The notes under the pieces are model-generated. The model searched no databases and was not told where the DNA came from. It worked only from the letters and a program-made list of their open reading frames with translations. Below are positions 1 through 8,806 of a DNA stretch of 37,423 nt, in pieces. The stretch comes from an uncultured Clostridia bacterium (GTDB taxonomy: Bacteria > Bacillota > Clostridia > Christensenellales > UBA1242), in NCBI GenBank assembly GCA_944359935.1, contig CALVTD010000007.1, forward strand, positions 1 to 37,423, in the 5' to 3' direction. The translations under genes and the position numbers were made by a program. Each line of letters opens with the position of its first letter. Position 1 is the first letter of the stretch.

Positions 1-860
1 ATTCTTCCATCAAGAATAAGTTTTTCCAGGCTGAGCCTTGCAATTTCTCTTCTAATTGGGTCGAATGAAGAAACTGTGATGCTTTCTGGTGTGTCGTCGA
101 CAATAAGTTCAACGCCGGTTGCGCTTTCAATGGCACGGATGTTTCTGCCTTCTCTTCCAATTATCCTGCCTTTCATTTCGTCAGTTGGAAGTGGAACCAC
201 AGAAACCGTCATTTCGGTTGAAAGGTCAGTTGCGCATTTTTGTATTGCGGAAGCCACGATGTCGCGCGCTTTTTTGTCGCCTTCCTCTCTCGCCTCATCT
301 TCAATGCGCTTGATGATAAGGCCGGCTTCTTTTTTTGCCTCGTCTGTCATGCTTGAAACCAACATATTTTTGGCATCCTGTTTTGTCATGCCACTGATTT
401 TTTCAAGTTTTTCAAGCATGTCAGTTTTAATTTGTTGTTGCTGTTCAATCTCGTCGTTGAGTTTGGTTTTAGCCTCCTCAATTTTCTTTTTATCTTCTTC
501 AATTTGTTCGCTTTTTCTATCCAAAGAAAGTTCTTTGTTTTCGATAAATTTTTCTCTTTCGGTTAACCTTTCTTCGCTTTTTTGAATTTCGCTTCGTCTT
601 TCTTTTAACTCTGCTTCAACTTCTTCGCGATATTTGTGGCTTGCCTCTTTTGCTTCAAGTGAGGCCTCTTTTTTTATGGTCTTTGCTTCTGCATATGCCT
701 CTTCGATAATTCGAACCGCGTTCGATTTGTTTTTACCGAGTTTTTTTGTTGCAATCAATTTATACAAACCTATTCCGCCGCCAATTCCAACGGCAAAACA
801 TGCTAACGCAATTACAACGGCAATCGCAGGAGCAACAGCACCAATTATGCTTATGCTCAT
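1..860 (-). CDS. rny: Ribonuclease Y, 5' part (runs off the window)
   Basis: RNase Y is a membrane-anchored endoribonuclease that starts mRNA decay in Firmicutes. The visible 286 codons begin at ATG 860, with GGGG eight bases upstream. Residues about 5-32 form one hydrophobic helix ending in GGGIGLYKL. Residues 45-200 are a long Glu/Lys coiled coil. A KH domain follows, with its GxxG loop in [14 protein letters not shown] at about 232-245, then [17 protein letters not shown]. The catalytic HD domain lies beyond the left edge. N-terminal anchor, coiled coil and KH in this order are diagnostic for the family. The gene has its own promoter (910-938) and is separated from tgt by a terminator, so it is probably an independent transcript. 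In-frame plus-strand ORFs over this region are antisense shadows. Confidence 0.96.
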   Translation of the reverse strand, partial: MSISIIGAVAPAIAVVIALACFAVGIGGGIGLYKLIATKKLGKNKSNAVRIIEEAYAEAKTIKKEASLEAKEASHKYREEVEAELKERRSEIQKSEERLTEREKFIENKELSLDRKSEQIEEDKKKIEEAKTKLNDEIEQQQQIKTDMLEKLEKISGMTKQDAKNMLVSSMTDEAKKEAGLIIKRIEDEAREEGDKKARDIVASAIQKCATDLSTEMTVSVVPLPTDEMKGRIIGREGRNIRAIESATGVELIVDDTPESITVSSFDPIRREIARLSLEKLILDGR

Positions 861-909
861 ACTTTTACCCCTTTTGTTAGATTATGGAAAACAAAATTTC
901 CACTTTTAA

Positions 910-938
910 AGTATACCTTATTTTTATTTCCAAGTCAA
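910..938 (-). promoter_or_regulatory. Sigma-A-type promoter of rny
   Basis: Minus-strand TTGACT (938-933) and TATACT (915-910) are separated by exactly 17 bp. Transcription would start near 903, leaving a leader of about 40 nt before the rny ATG at 860. The flanking 940-985 is very AT-rich and holds nothing else I can name. Confidence 0.75.
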
Positions 939-984
939 ATTATTTTAAATACATATATATAAAATATTATATATACTTATTATT

Positions 985-1003
985 AAAAAAAGCCTTGCGG
1001 CTT

Positions 1004-1005
<2 letters not shown>
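985..1005 (-). terminator. Intrinsic terminator of the ruvCAB-queA-tgt operon
   Basis: The stem AAAAGCC/GGCTTTT has a GCAA loop and is followed by a T run on the minus strand. The 5' arm starts inside the tgt stop codon (1004-1006). Confidence 0.85.
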
Positions 1006-3185
<2,180 letters not shown>

Positions 3186-3194
3186 CTTTTTCCT

Positions 3195-4199
3195 TTATTT
3201 ATTTTCTGGCATCGCCGTCCCCATATGCTTATATGCTGGCTCTAATGCCACACGGCCGCGCGGAGTGCGTGCAATGAAGCCAAGTTGCAAAAGATATGGC
3301 TCATAAACATCCTCGATTGTGGAGGCATCTTCGCTTATTGTTGCAGCCAAAGTTTCCAAGCCAACTGGGCCGCCACTGAATTTGTGAATGATTGATTGCA
3401 AAATTTTTCTATCAATAAAATCAAGCCCAAGGTCGTCAATTTCCATTATGTCCAAAGTTTTGTCGGCAATACTTTTTGTAATTTTGCCCTCGCCGTGAAC
3501 CTCGGCATAATCGCGCACGCGCTTTAAAAGCCTGTTTGCAATTCTAGGTGTCCCGCGCGAGCGTTTTGCAATTTCGCGGCTTGCGCCCTCGTCAATTTGG
3601 ATGTTTAAAATTTTTGCAGAGCGATTGATAATCACTTGCAGTTCATCAACGCTGTATAACTCTAACCTGCAAATTATTCCAAACCTGTCGCGGAGTGGAT
3701 TTGTAAGCATTCCTGCCCTGGTTGTTGCGCCAATAAGGGTGAACGGTTGAATTTTAAGGCGCATGTTTTTTGCAGATGGCCCCTTGCCCACAATAAAGTC
3801 AAGGGCGAAATCTTCCATGGCAGGATACAAAATTTCCTCAACGGTTTTGTGCAAACGGTGAATTTCGTCAATAAACAAAACATCATTTTCATTGAGGTTT
3901 GTTAATATTGCAGCAAGGTCTGCGGCATGTTCAATGGCAGGGCCAGAAGTTATTTTAAGTTGGCTGCCAAGTTCGTTTGCAATGATGTGCGAAAGAGTTG
4001 TTTTGCCAAGGCCTGGCGGGCCGTATAACAGCACATGGTCAAGGCTTTCCTTTCGCGATTTTGCGGCTTGAATGTAAACAGAAAGGCTTTCTTTAATTTT
4101 GGCTTGACCTACATACTCATCAAAACTGGTTGGCCTAAGTGAATTTTCAATTTCAGCATCAGTAAGGTTTTTGGTGCTTGTTATAAATCTGTCTTCCAT
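3195..4199 (-). CDS. ruvB: Holliday junction branch-migration ATPase RuvB
   Basis: Hexameric AAA+ motor that drives branch migration with RuvA. The 334-aa protein has Walker [10 protein letters not shown] at 60-68, Walker [10 protein letters not shown] at 108-116, the sensor/arginine-finger stretch [18 protein letters not shown] near 178, sensor 2 [13 protein letters not shown] near 225, and the C-terminal winged helix [12 protein letters not shown]. Its ATG overlaps the ruvA stop in a TAATG, so translation is probably coupled. Complete and unremarkable. Confidence 0.98.
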   Translation of the reverse strand: MEDRFITSTKNLTDAEIENSLRPTSFDEYVGQAKIKESLSVYIQAAKSRKESLDHVLLYGPPGLGKTTLSHIIANELGSQLKITSGPAIEHAADLAAILTNLNENDVLFIDEIHRLHKTVEEILYPAMEDFALDFIVGKGPSAKNMRLKIQPFTLIGATTRAGMLTNPLRDRFGIICRLELYSVDELQVIINRSAKILNIQIDEGASREIAKRSRGTPRIANRLLKRVRDYAEVHGEGKITKSIADKTLDIMEIDDLGLDFIDRKILQSIIHKFSGGPVGLETLAATISEDASTIEDVYEPYLLQLGFIARTPRGRVALEPAYKHMGTAMPENK

Positions 4200-4792
4200 T
4201 ATCCTCTATACCCCCTTAATGATTTTGAAATAATTTCCTCAGCAGTTGAAGTTGCTGTCGCATTGCTTTTTGCAAGTTGATATGCTTGGTTTTTATTTAC
4301 GCCAAGTGAAACAAGTGTTTCCACAGCCAGCGTTAAAGCGTCTTCATCATATTCAAATTCTTTTGCTTCTTCCTCGCTCACAACACCGAGAGGCGAAATT
4401 TTGTCTTTAAGTTCAAGGCACAGCCTTTCAGCCGTCTTTTTGCCTAGCCCTTTTATGGATGAAAGCGAGTGTAAATCTTGCCTGATGATTGCGTTTATAA
4501 GTTGCGAAATAGGCAGGCCTGAAAGAATGGAAAGTGCCATTTTTGGGCCTATACCTGAAACCTGAGTGAGTTTTAAAAACAACTGCTTTTCCTCTTTTGA
4601 TGAAAAACCAAATAAGGACACATCGTCTTCTCGCACGGCCATATAGGTGTAAACTTTAACAGTTTCGCCCTCTTCTGGCAAGGAAGCAAGTGTGTTGTTT
4701 GAAACGAAAAGCGAGTAGCCCACGCCGTTTACATCAAGGCAAACGCTGCCCTCCAATTTTTCTTCAATAATTCCCACTAAAAATGAAATCAT
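4199..4792 (-). CDS. ruvA: Holliday junction DNA-binding protein RuvA
   Basis: Tetrameric four-way-junction binder that loads RuvB. The 197 aa contain the N-terminal OB fold ([20 protein letters not shown]), two helix-hairpin-helix motifs ([15 protein letters not shown] near 79 and [16 protein letters not shown] near 114), an acidic linker, and domain III ([20 protein letters not shown]), which contacts RuvB. The start follows ruvC by 9 bp with a GGAG site. Complete. Confidence 0.97.
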   Translation of the reverse strand: MISFLVGIIEEKLEGSVCLDVNGVGYSLFVSNNTLASLPEEGETVKVYTYMAVREDDVSLFGFSSKEEKQLFLKLTQVSGIGPKMALSILSGLPISQLINAIIRQDLHSLSSIKGLGKKTAERLCLELKDKISPLGVVSEEEAKEFEYDEDALTLAVETLVSLGVNKNQAYQLAKSNATATSTAEEIISKSLRGYRG

Positions 4793-4801
4793 GTTAACTC
4801 C

Positions 4802-5290
4802 TTAAATTTTGTTTGTGTTAAGCATTGGGCTGGTTTGAGCGTGTGTGAGAGCCACTGCAAGCGCATCGGCGGCATCATCGGGCTTTGGAATTTCTTTCAG
4901 CCCAAGAATGTTTTTAACCATAAATTGAATTTGCGCTTTTTCTGCCCTGCCTTGACCGGTTAATGCTTGTTTAATTTGCATTGGTGTGTATTCAAAAATG
5001 TTTCCGCAATATTTTTGAGCGGCAAGCAAAATCACACCTCTTGCCTCAGCAACAGGAATGACTGTTTTTTGATTTTTAAAATAAAAAAGTTCTTCAATTG
5101 CAACAGCGTCGGGCTTATAAGTTTGAAAAAGAGAAATAAGGGCACTTTCAATATTGCTTAATCGCACCGAAATGCTATCCTCTTTTGGTGTTGTAATCAC
5201 TCCGTAATCGATAACTTGGTTTGATTTTGACGTGTCAATTAGCCCATAGCCTATGATTGCGTAACCTGGGTCTATTCCTAGAATTTTCAT
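4802..5290 (-). CDS. ruvC: Crossover junction endodeoxyribonuclease RuvC
   Basis: Resolves Holliday junctions by paired nicks. The 162 aa carry the RNase H-fold acidic residues in their usual settings: D7 in LGIDPG, E66/E67 in AIEELFYFKNQKT, and D138/D139 and D142 in KPDDAADALAVA. The start MKILGIDPG is fixed by homology. The 20 bases before the ATG are almost pure A/T and contain no Shine-Dalgarno sequence, and a TTGACA-16-TATAAA promoter places the transcription start only a few bases before the ATG. The message may therefore be leaderless. First gene of ruvC-ruvA-ruvB-queA-tgt. Confidence 0.97.
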   Translation of the reverse strand: MKILGIDPGYAIIGYGLIDTSKSNQVIDYGVITTPKEDSISVRLSNIESALISLFQTYKPDAVAIEELFYFKNQKTVIPVAEARGVILLAAQKYCGNIFEYTPMQIKQALTGQGRAEKAQIQFMVKNILGLKEIPKPDDAADALAVALTHAQTSPMLNTNKI

Positions 5291-5298
5291 AGTTAAAT

Positions 5299-5326
5299 TT
5301 TATATTATTTTATATAATTTTGTCAA
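5299..5326 (-). promoter_or_regulatory. Promoter of the ruvC operon, apparently giving a leaderless mRNA
   Basis: Minus-strand TTGACA (5326-5321) and TATAAA (5304-5299) have a 16-bp spacer. The predicted start near 5292 is about two bases before the ruvC ATG (5290). Confidence 0.65.
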
Positions 5327-5338
5327 TCAAATGATGGG

Positions 5339-5428
5339 GCGCTGAGCAAGTTTTTTGGCGCAGCCAAAAAAAGGTTGCCGTTTGGCAACCTTGGCTTGGA
5401 AAAGCCTTTCCAAGCGCTTGCTCAGCGC
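5339..5428 (-). repeat. Cloverleaf (four-way junction) inverted-repeat element containing the yebC terminator
   Basis: A perfect 12-bp inverted repeat, GCGCTGAGCAAG (5339-5350) and CTTGCTCAGCGC (5417-5428), encloses three back-to-back hairpins: 5351-5359/5363-5371 (9 bp, 3-nt loop), 5371-5379/5384-5392 (9 bp, 4-nt loop, sharing base 5371) and 5394-5402/5407-5415 (9 bp, 4-nt loop). Only bases 5393 and 5416 are left unpaired at the junction. On the transcribed strand the middle hairpin (GGTTGCC, AAAC, GGCAACC) is followed by seven T residues, the form of an intrinsic terminator for the yebC operon. The outer arm overlaps the yebC stop codon by one base. It may be a terminator within a larger fold, or a small palindromic repeat element. 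Copy number cannot be judged from this window. Confidence 0.8.
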
Positions 5429-6165
5429 TATTCTTCGTCCTCAGGAAGATTTACGTTGTGGTAAACCTCTTGCACATCGTCAAGTTCTTCCAAAACTGAA
5501 ATCATTTTTTGGAAAGTGGCAAGTTTTGTCTCATCCAAATCTACATACATGTCAGGCACTAAACTCGACTGCGACATCACGATGTTGTATCCCAATTTTT
5601 CCAGTGCCTCTTTAACCGAGTTCACCTCATTTGGCGCAGTGATAATTTCCACTTCGTCATCATGCTCAATCACATCCTTTGCGCCAGCCTCCAAAGCATC
5701 CATCATCAGTGCATCGCTGTCAAGCCCCTCTTCTCTTGGCACGATTATGATGCCTTTTCTTTGGAAGAGATAACTTACGCACCCGTTTGAACCAAGTGCC
5801 CCGCCATGCTTATCAAAGGCGTGCCTAACATCGCCTGCTGTTCTATTTTTATTGTCGGTCAGGCATTCAACAATCACTGCTGAGCCGCCCACGCCATAGC
5901 CTTCGTATACGATGGATTCATAGTTAACTCCGCCGTTTTCGCCTGCGGCCTTTTTGATGCTTCTGTCGATGTTGTCGTTTGGCATATTGTTTTGTTTAGC
6001 CTTGGCAATAACCGCCCTTAAAGTTGGGTTGCTGGCTGGGTCTGGCCCGCCTGCTTTAACAGCAACGGCAAGTTCCCTGCCAATTTTTGTGAAGATTTTG
6101 CTTCTTGCGGCGTCCATCTTGCCTTTTGTGGCTTGAATGTTATGCCATTTTGAATGTCCTGACAT
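5428..6165 (-). CDS. yebC: YebC/PmpR family protein (TACO1-like)
   Basis: Conserved family variously described as transcriptional regulators and, for one YebC clade, as a translation factor that relieves stalling at proline runs. The 245-aa protein starts with the family signature [19 protein letters not shown] and contains [49 protein letters not shown] and the C-terminal VYHNV. Length is standard. It ends the infC-rpmI-rplT-rlmB-like-yebC cluster, and its stop lies in the outer arm of the cloverleaf element. Neighbourhood next to ruvC is typical. Confidence 0.96.
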   Translation of the reverse strand: MSGHSKWHNIQATKGKMDAARSKIFTKIGRELAVAVKAGGPDPASNPTLRAVIAKAKQNNMPNDNIDRSIKKAAGENGGVNYESIVYEGYGVGGSAVIVECLTDNKNRTAGDVRHAFDKHGGALGSNGCVSYLFQRKGIIIVPREEGLDSDALMMDALEAGAKDVIEHDDEVEIITAPNEVNSVKEALEKLGYNIVMSQSSLVPDMYVDLDETKLATFQKMISVLEELDDVQEVYHNVNLPEDEE

Positions 6166-6174
6166 GTTTACCTC

Positions 6175-6897
6175 CTATTTTCTTTTTGATGCGATTTCAA
6201 ACATAATCACAGAGCCGCTTACAGCAGCGTTTAAACTTTCAATGCCCTTGTTCATTGGTATTGTAAGCGTGATTTGGCAGATGTCTGCCACCTCTTTACT
6301 AACGCCACTGCCTTCATTGCCAATAACAATTCCAAGTGGCGATGTTGGGTTAAATTCAAACACACTTTGCCCTTTCATATCTGTTTTTGCAAGGGTTAAG
6401 TTGTTTTCTTTTGCAAAAGTTATAAATTCCTGCTCGCTCATAGAGTAAACTGGAATGTTAAATAACGCGCCTGCCGAACTTCTAACAAGTTTTGCGTTGG
6501 TTGGCTTAACGCCGTCTAACAAAAACACACAATCCATGCCCGAGGCAAGTGCGCTTCTAATAAGCGATCCAACATTGCCAGGGTCTTGAAGCCTGTCAAG
6601 CACCAAAAAGTCTTTTTTTGGACATAATACAACATCTTGTGTGTATTCTAACATAACAACCACACCGCGTGGTGTTTTAACATCCGCCAGGTCTTGTATT
6701 ACAGATGAGGTTGTTAAGTATTTTTCGCAATTTATGTTTGGAAATAGGCTTTCATCTGTTGCCAAAGCAAGCAGTGGTTTTGCGCCTTGTGAAATTGCAT
6801 CATTTATAATTTTTTGGTTATCTAAAAAAAGCAAAAAATCGTTTTCTCTTTTTTGCTTTTTCAGTTTTTTAACAAGTTCTCCACTTGCCTTCATCAT
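6175..6897 (-). CDS. TrmH/SpoU-family RNA 2'-O-ribose methyltransferase
   Basis: SPOUT-class methyltransferase acting on rRNA or tRNA ribose. The 240 aa have an N-terminal substrate-binding part (residues 1-90, less conserved) and the three SpoU motifs: LDRLQDPGNVGSLIRSAL (near 100, motif 1), GIVIGNEGSGVS (near 190, motif 2) and IPMNKGIESLNAAVSGSV (near 215, motif 3, the knot). Its place directly after rplT is common for the rlmB/tsnR-like member in Firmicutes, which favours 23S rRNA as substrate, but the target is not readable from sequence. Two ATGs (6897 and 6894) are possible and the ribosome site is weak. Confidence 0.92.
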   Translation of the reverse strand: MMKASGELVKKLKKQKRENDFLLFLDNQKIINDAISQGAKPLLALATDESLFPNINCEKYLTTSSVIQDLADVKTPRGVVVMLEYTQDVVLCPKKDFLVLDRLQDPGNVGSLIRSALASGMDCVFLLDGVKPTNAKLVRSSAGALFNIPVYSMSEQEFITFAKENNLTLAKTDMKGQSVFEFNPTSPLGIVIGNEGSGVSKEVADICQITLTIPMNKGIESLNAAVSGSVIMFEIASKRK

Positions 6898-6899
6898 AT

Positions 6900-7244
6900 T
6901 TATGCTTTAACCTCTGCAACAAGTGCCTTGAAAGCCTCAGGGTCTTTAACAGCGATGTCTGCAAGCACTTTTCTGTTAAGGTCGATGTTCTTTGCTTTTA
7001 AGCCTGCGATAAATTTGCTGTATGAGATGTCGTTAATTCTGCATGCAGCGTTAATTCTGGTTATCCAAAGAGCACGGAAATCTCTTTTCTTCTGTTTTCT
7101 GCCGATGTAAGCATACATTCCGCTTTTCATAACCTGTTCACGAGCGGTTCTGTAAAGTTTAGATTTTGCTCCACGATAGCCTTTTGCTTGTTTAAGTATT
7201 TTTCTGCGTTTTTTAACCGCATTTACAGTTCTCTTAATTCTCAT
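6900..7244 (-). CDS. rplT: 50S ribosomal protein L20
   Basis: Early 50S assembly protein binding 23S rRNA; in Firmicutes it also represses its own operon through the infC leader. The 114 aa match the family length, with the very basic N-terminus [20 protein letters not shown], then [17 protein letters not shown], the stretch from [17 protein letters not shown], and AFKALV at the end. Preceded by AGGAGG. It sits 13 bp after rpmI. Confidence 0.98.
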   Translation of the reverse strand: MRIKRTVNAVKKRRKILKQAKGYRGAKSKLYRTAREQVMKSGMYAYIGRKQKKRDFRALWITRINAACRINDISYSKFIAGLKAKNIDLNRKVLADIAVKDPEAFKALVAEVKA

Positions 7245-7257
7245 AATGCCCTCCTAC

Positions 7258-7455
7258 TTACTTAGCACCAAGAAGAGATTTAATATTGTCAGAGTTTTTG
7301 CCTGCAATATATGAACCTTTTCTAAGTTTTCTTTTTCTTGCTTGTGATTTGTTTGTTAAGAAATGTCCTTTGGTTGGACGAGCATACTTAACTTTGCCTG
7401 TTGCGGTGAGTTTAAAACGCTTTTTTGCACCACTATGTGTTTTCTGTTTTGGCAT
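7258..7455 (-). CDS. rpmI: 50S ribosomal protein L35
   Basis: Small basic 50S protein, 65 aa, with the family pattern MPKQKTHSGAKKRFKLTATG, the basic centre NKSQARKRKLRK and a C-terminal IKSLLG. It is preceded by AAAGGAG and lies 18 bp after infC in the standard infC-rpmI-rplT order. Confidence 0.98.
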   Translation of the reverse strand: MPKQKTHSGAKKRFKLTATGKVKYARPTKGHFLTNKSQARKRKLRKGSYIAGKNSDNIKSLLGAK

Positions 7456-7473
7456 GTCCTTTCTCCTTTTAAA

Positions 7474-7983
7474 TTATTTTTTTGGGCTAACAACAACTAT
7501 GATATTTCTGCCATTTACTTCTGGCTCTTTTTCACAAGTTCCCATATCTTCAAGTTTTGCGGCAAAGTTTTTTACAACCTCAATGCAAGTTTTTGCATAA
7601 GCCTGCTGCCTTCCCCTCATACGCAAAGATATTTTAACCTTGTTGCCTTCTGCAAGAAATTTTTTGGCATTGGTTACACGATAAGCAATATCGTGGTCGC
7701 TGATTGTCATTGAAAGTTGAATTTCTTTGACTTCAACGATTTTTTGATTTTTCTTCAATTCCTTTTCTTTTTTTATGGCGTCAAATTTATATTTGCCGTA
7801 ATCCATAAGTTTGCAAACTGCTGGTTTTGCAGCGCCGTTCATAAGCACAAGGTCAACACCTTTATCATCTGCCAATGATTGCGCCTTAGCAAGTGGAAGC
7901 ACACCCAACTGCGTTCCATCTTCATCAATCAACCTAACTTCGTCTGCTGTGATTTGGTCATTGATTAAAAGTTCTTTAAATAT
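7474..7983 (-). CDS. infC: Translation initiation factor IF-3, apparently starting at ATA
   Basis: IF-3 checks start codons on the 30S subunit. The C-domain is complete, with GKYKFDAIKKEKELKKNQK, VKEIQLSMTISDHDI and KVKISLRMRGRQQAY. Family homology extends upstream of the first conventional start (TTG 7932) through KELLINDQITADEVRLIDEDG, and these residues are required for the N-domain. The only initiation site with a ribosome binding site is ATA at 7983, nine bases after AGGAG; there is no in-frame ATG, GTG or TTG between 7983 and 7935. The result is 169 aa, normal for IF-3. Rare start codons (AUU, AUC, AUA) at infC are known to allow autoregulation by IF-3. Sits behind an L20-type leader. 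Confidence 0.95.
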   Translation of the reverse strand: MFKELLINDQITADEVRLIDEDGTQLGVLPLAKAQSLADDKGVDLVLMNGAAKPAVCKLMDYGKYKFDAIKKEKELKKNQKIVEVKEIQLSMTISDHDIAYRVTNAKKFLAEGNKVKISLRMRGRQQAYAKTCIEVVKNFAAKLEDMGTCEKEPEVNGRNIIVVVSPKK

Positions 7984-8125
7984 GGTCGTTGTCTCCTTTT
8001 AAAAAAATTGGTGGAATGCAAGAACATTTCCACCAAAAAAACTTTAAACCAAATATTTTAAAATTTTTTAACACGGTCTAAATCCAATGTTTGACCGGTG
8101 AGAAGTGGAAACTTCTGCTTTCGAC
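7984..8125 (-). promoter_or_regulatory. L20-type leader RNA of infC-rpmI-rplT
   Basis: The untranslated leader contains a hairpin AGAAGT-TTCC-ACTTCT (8101-8116), a second stem CGGTC/GACCG (8074-8078 with 8093-8097), an A/T-rich linker, and a terminator hairpin directly before infC. This arrangement resembles the autoregulatory infC leader of Firmicutes, where free L20 favours the terminator. The identification rests on gene context and layout, not on a covariance search. Confidence 0.7.
8001..8034 (-). terminator. Attenuator terminator in the infC leader
   Basis: The stem GGTGGAA/TTCCACC (8028-8034 with 8010-8016) has an 11-nt loop and is followed on the minus strand by AATTTTTTT. It lies only about 20 bases before the infC ATA start, where a premature terminator would act. 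Confidence 0.8.
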
Positions 8126-8131
8126 TTCATT

Positions 8132-8161
8132 ATATTAACACACCTGTTTAATCTTTGTCAA
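8132..8161 (-). promoter_or_regulatory. Promoter of infC-rpmI-rplT
   Basis: Minus-strand TTGACA (8161-8156) is 18 bp from TAATAT (8137-8132). A better TATAAT (8134-8129) exists but with a 21-bp spacer. The -35 element lies in the last codons of the upstream membrane-protein gene. Confidence 0.6.
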
Positions 8162-8747
8162 CTGTTTTTTTGCAATTTTTATTTCTTTTATAAAAAAATA
8201 TTTTATCTATTATTCTGCCGAGTTTTAAAATAATTTTGTTTGCATTCTTTATTGCGTGGCCTTTCATTAAAGCCTTAAAAAGAATGGTTAGCCCTGCAAT
8301 CAACGAACTTACAAGCGTTGAAATAAGCATAACAATGCTTGGATGCGAGATGTTGCGCGCAAGCGAAAGAATTATGCATGCTCCTGCTGCACCAGAGAGT
8401 ATGCCGCAAATATCCCCCACAACATCTGCGCAAAACGAGCAAACCTTTTCGGAGTTCTTTTTAAGCCTCAGTGCCACTTCACTGCCCGGCACATTTTGAG
8501 CAAGTTGCGTTTTAAAAAAATCTTCGTCTGCACTTGTAACTGCAATGCCAATCATGTCAAACACCACACTTATAAAAATGAAAAGCGCGATTGTAAAGCA
8601 AGCAATCACAGCCCCAAGTTGCGACAGCACAGTTTGGCTGAATAGAGAAAATAAAGACGACAAACAAAGCGAAATAATAAACATTTTAAACGCCCATTTA
8701 TATCGTTTAACTTCCAGCGCCGTTGTTTTCACCTTTTTATTTTTCAC
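8148..8747 (-). CDS. Small polytopic membrane protein of unassigned function
   Basis: I do not recognise a characterised family with certainty. The 199 aa show four hydrophobic segments (about 20-42, 45-68, 105-130 and 136-160), a short acidic soluble loop after the second (TSADEDFFKTQL), then LRLKKNSEKVCSFCADVVGDICG and a Lys-rich tail. The motif FDMIGIAVTSADE followed by a SFC...VGDICGILSGAAGA helix faintly recalls the DUF21 membrane part of CNNM/CorB-type proteins without CBS domains. The start is uncertain: GTG 8747 and GTG 8732 are possible and neither has a clear ribosome binding site. It stands alone between the proS terminator and the infC promoter. Confidence 0.75.
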   Translation of the reverse strand: MKNKKVKTTALEVKRYKWAFKMFIISLCLSSLFSLFSQTVLSQLGAVIACFTIALFIFISVVFDMIGIAVTSADEDFFKTQLAQNVPGSEVALRLKKNSEKVCSFCADVVGDICGILSGAAGACIILSLARNISHPSIVMLISTLVSSLIAGLTILFKALMKGHAIKNANKIILKLGRIIDKIFFYKRNKNCKKTVDKD

Positions 8748-8781
8748 ATAATAAATATATTTAATTAAAATTTATAATATG

Positions 8782-8806
8782 AAAAAACCAGCATTAACGC
8801 TGGTTT
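8782..8806 (-). terminator. Intrinsic terminator of proS
   Basis: Perfect 8-bp stem AAACCAGC/GCTGGTTT (8799-8806 with 8785-8792), 6-nt loop, then TTT on the minus strand. The first arm overlaps the proS TAA stop (8805-8807). Confidence 0.85.

Noticed and set aside
76..585. Long plus-strand open frame (169 codons) over rny.
   Set aside because: It is antisense to a clear RNase Y coiled-coil/KH sequence; the low-complexity Ser/Phe/Leu product is what the complement of Lys/Glu codons gives.
7930..7932. TTG 7932 as infC start.
   Set aside because: It would remove conserved N-terminal IF-3 residues, and no ribosome site lies at the right distance; ATA 7983 has AGGAG.
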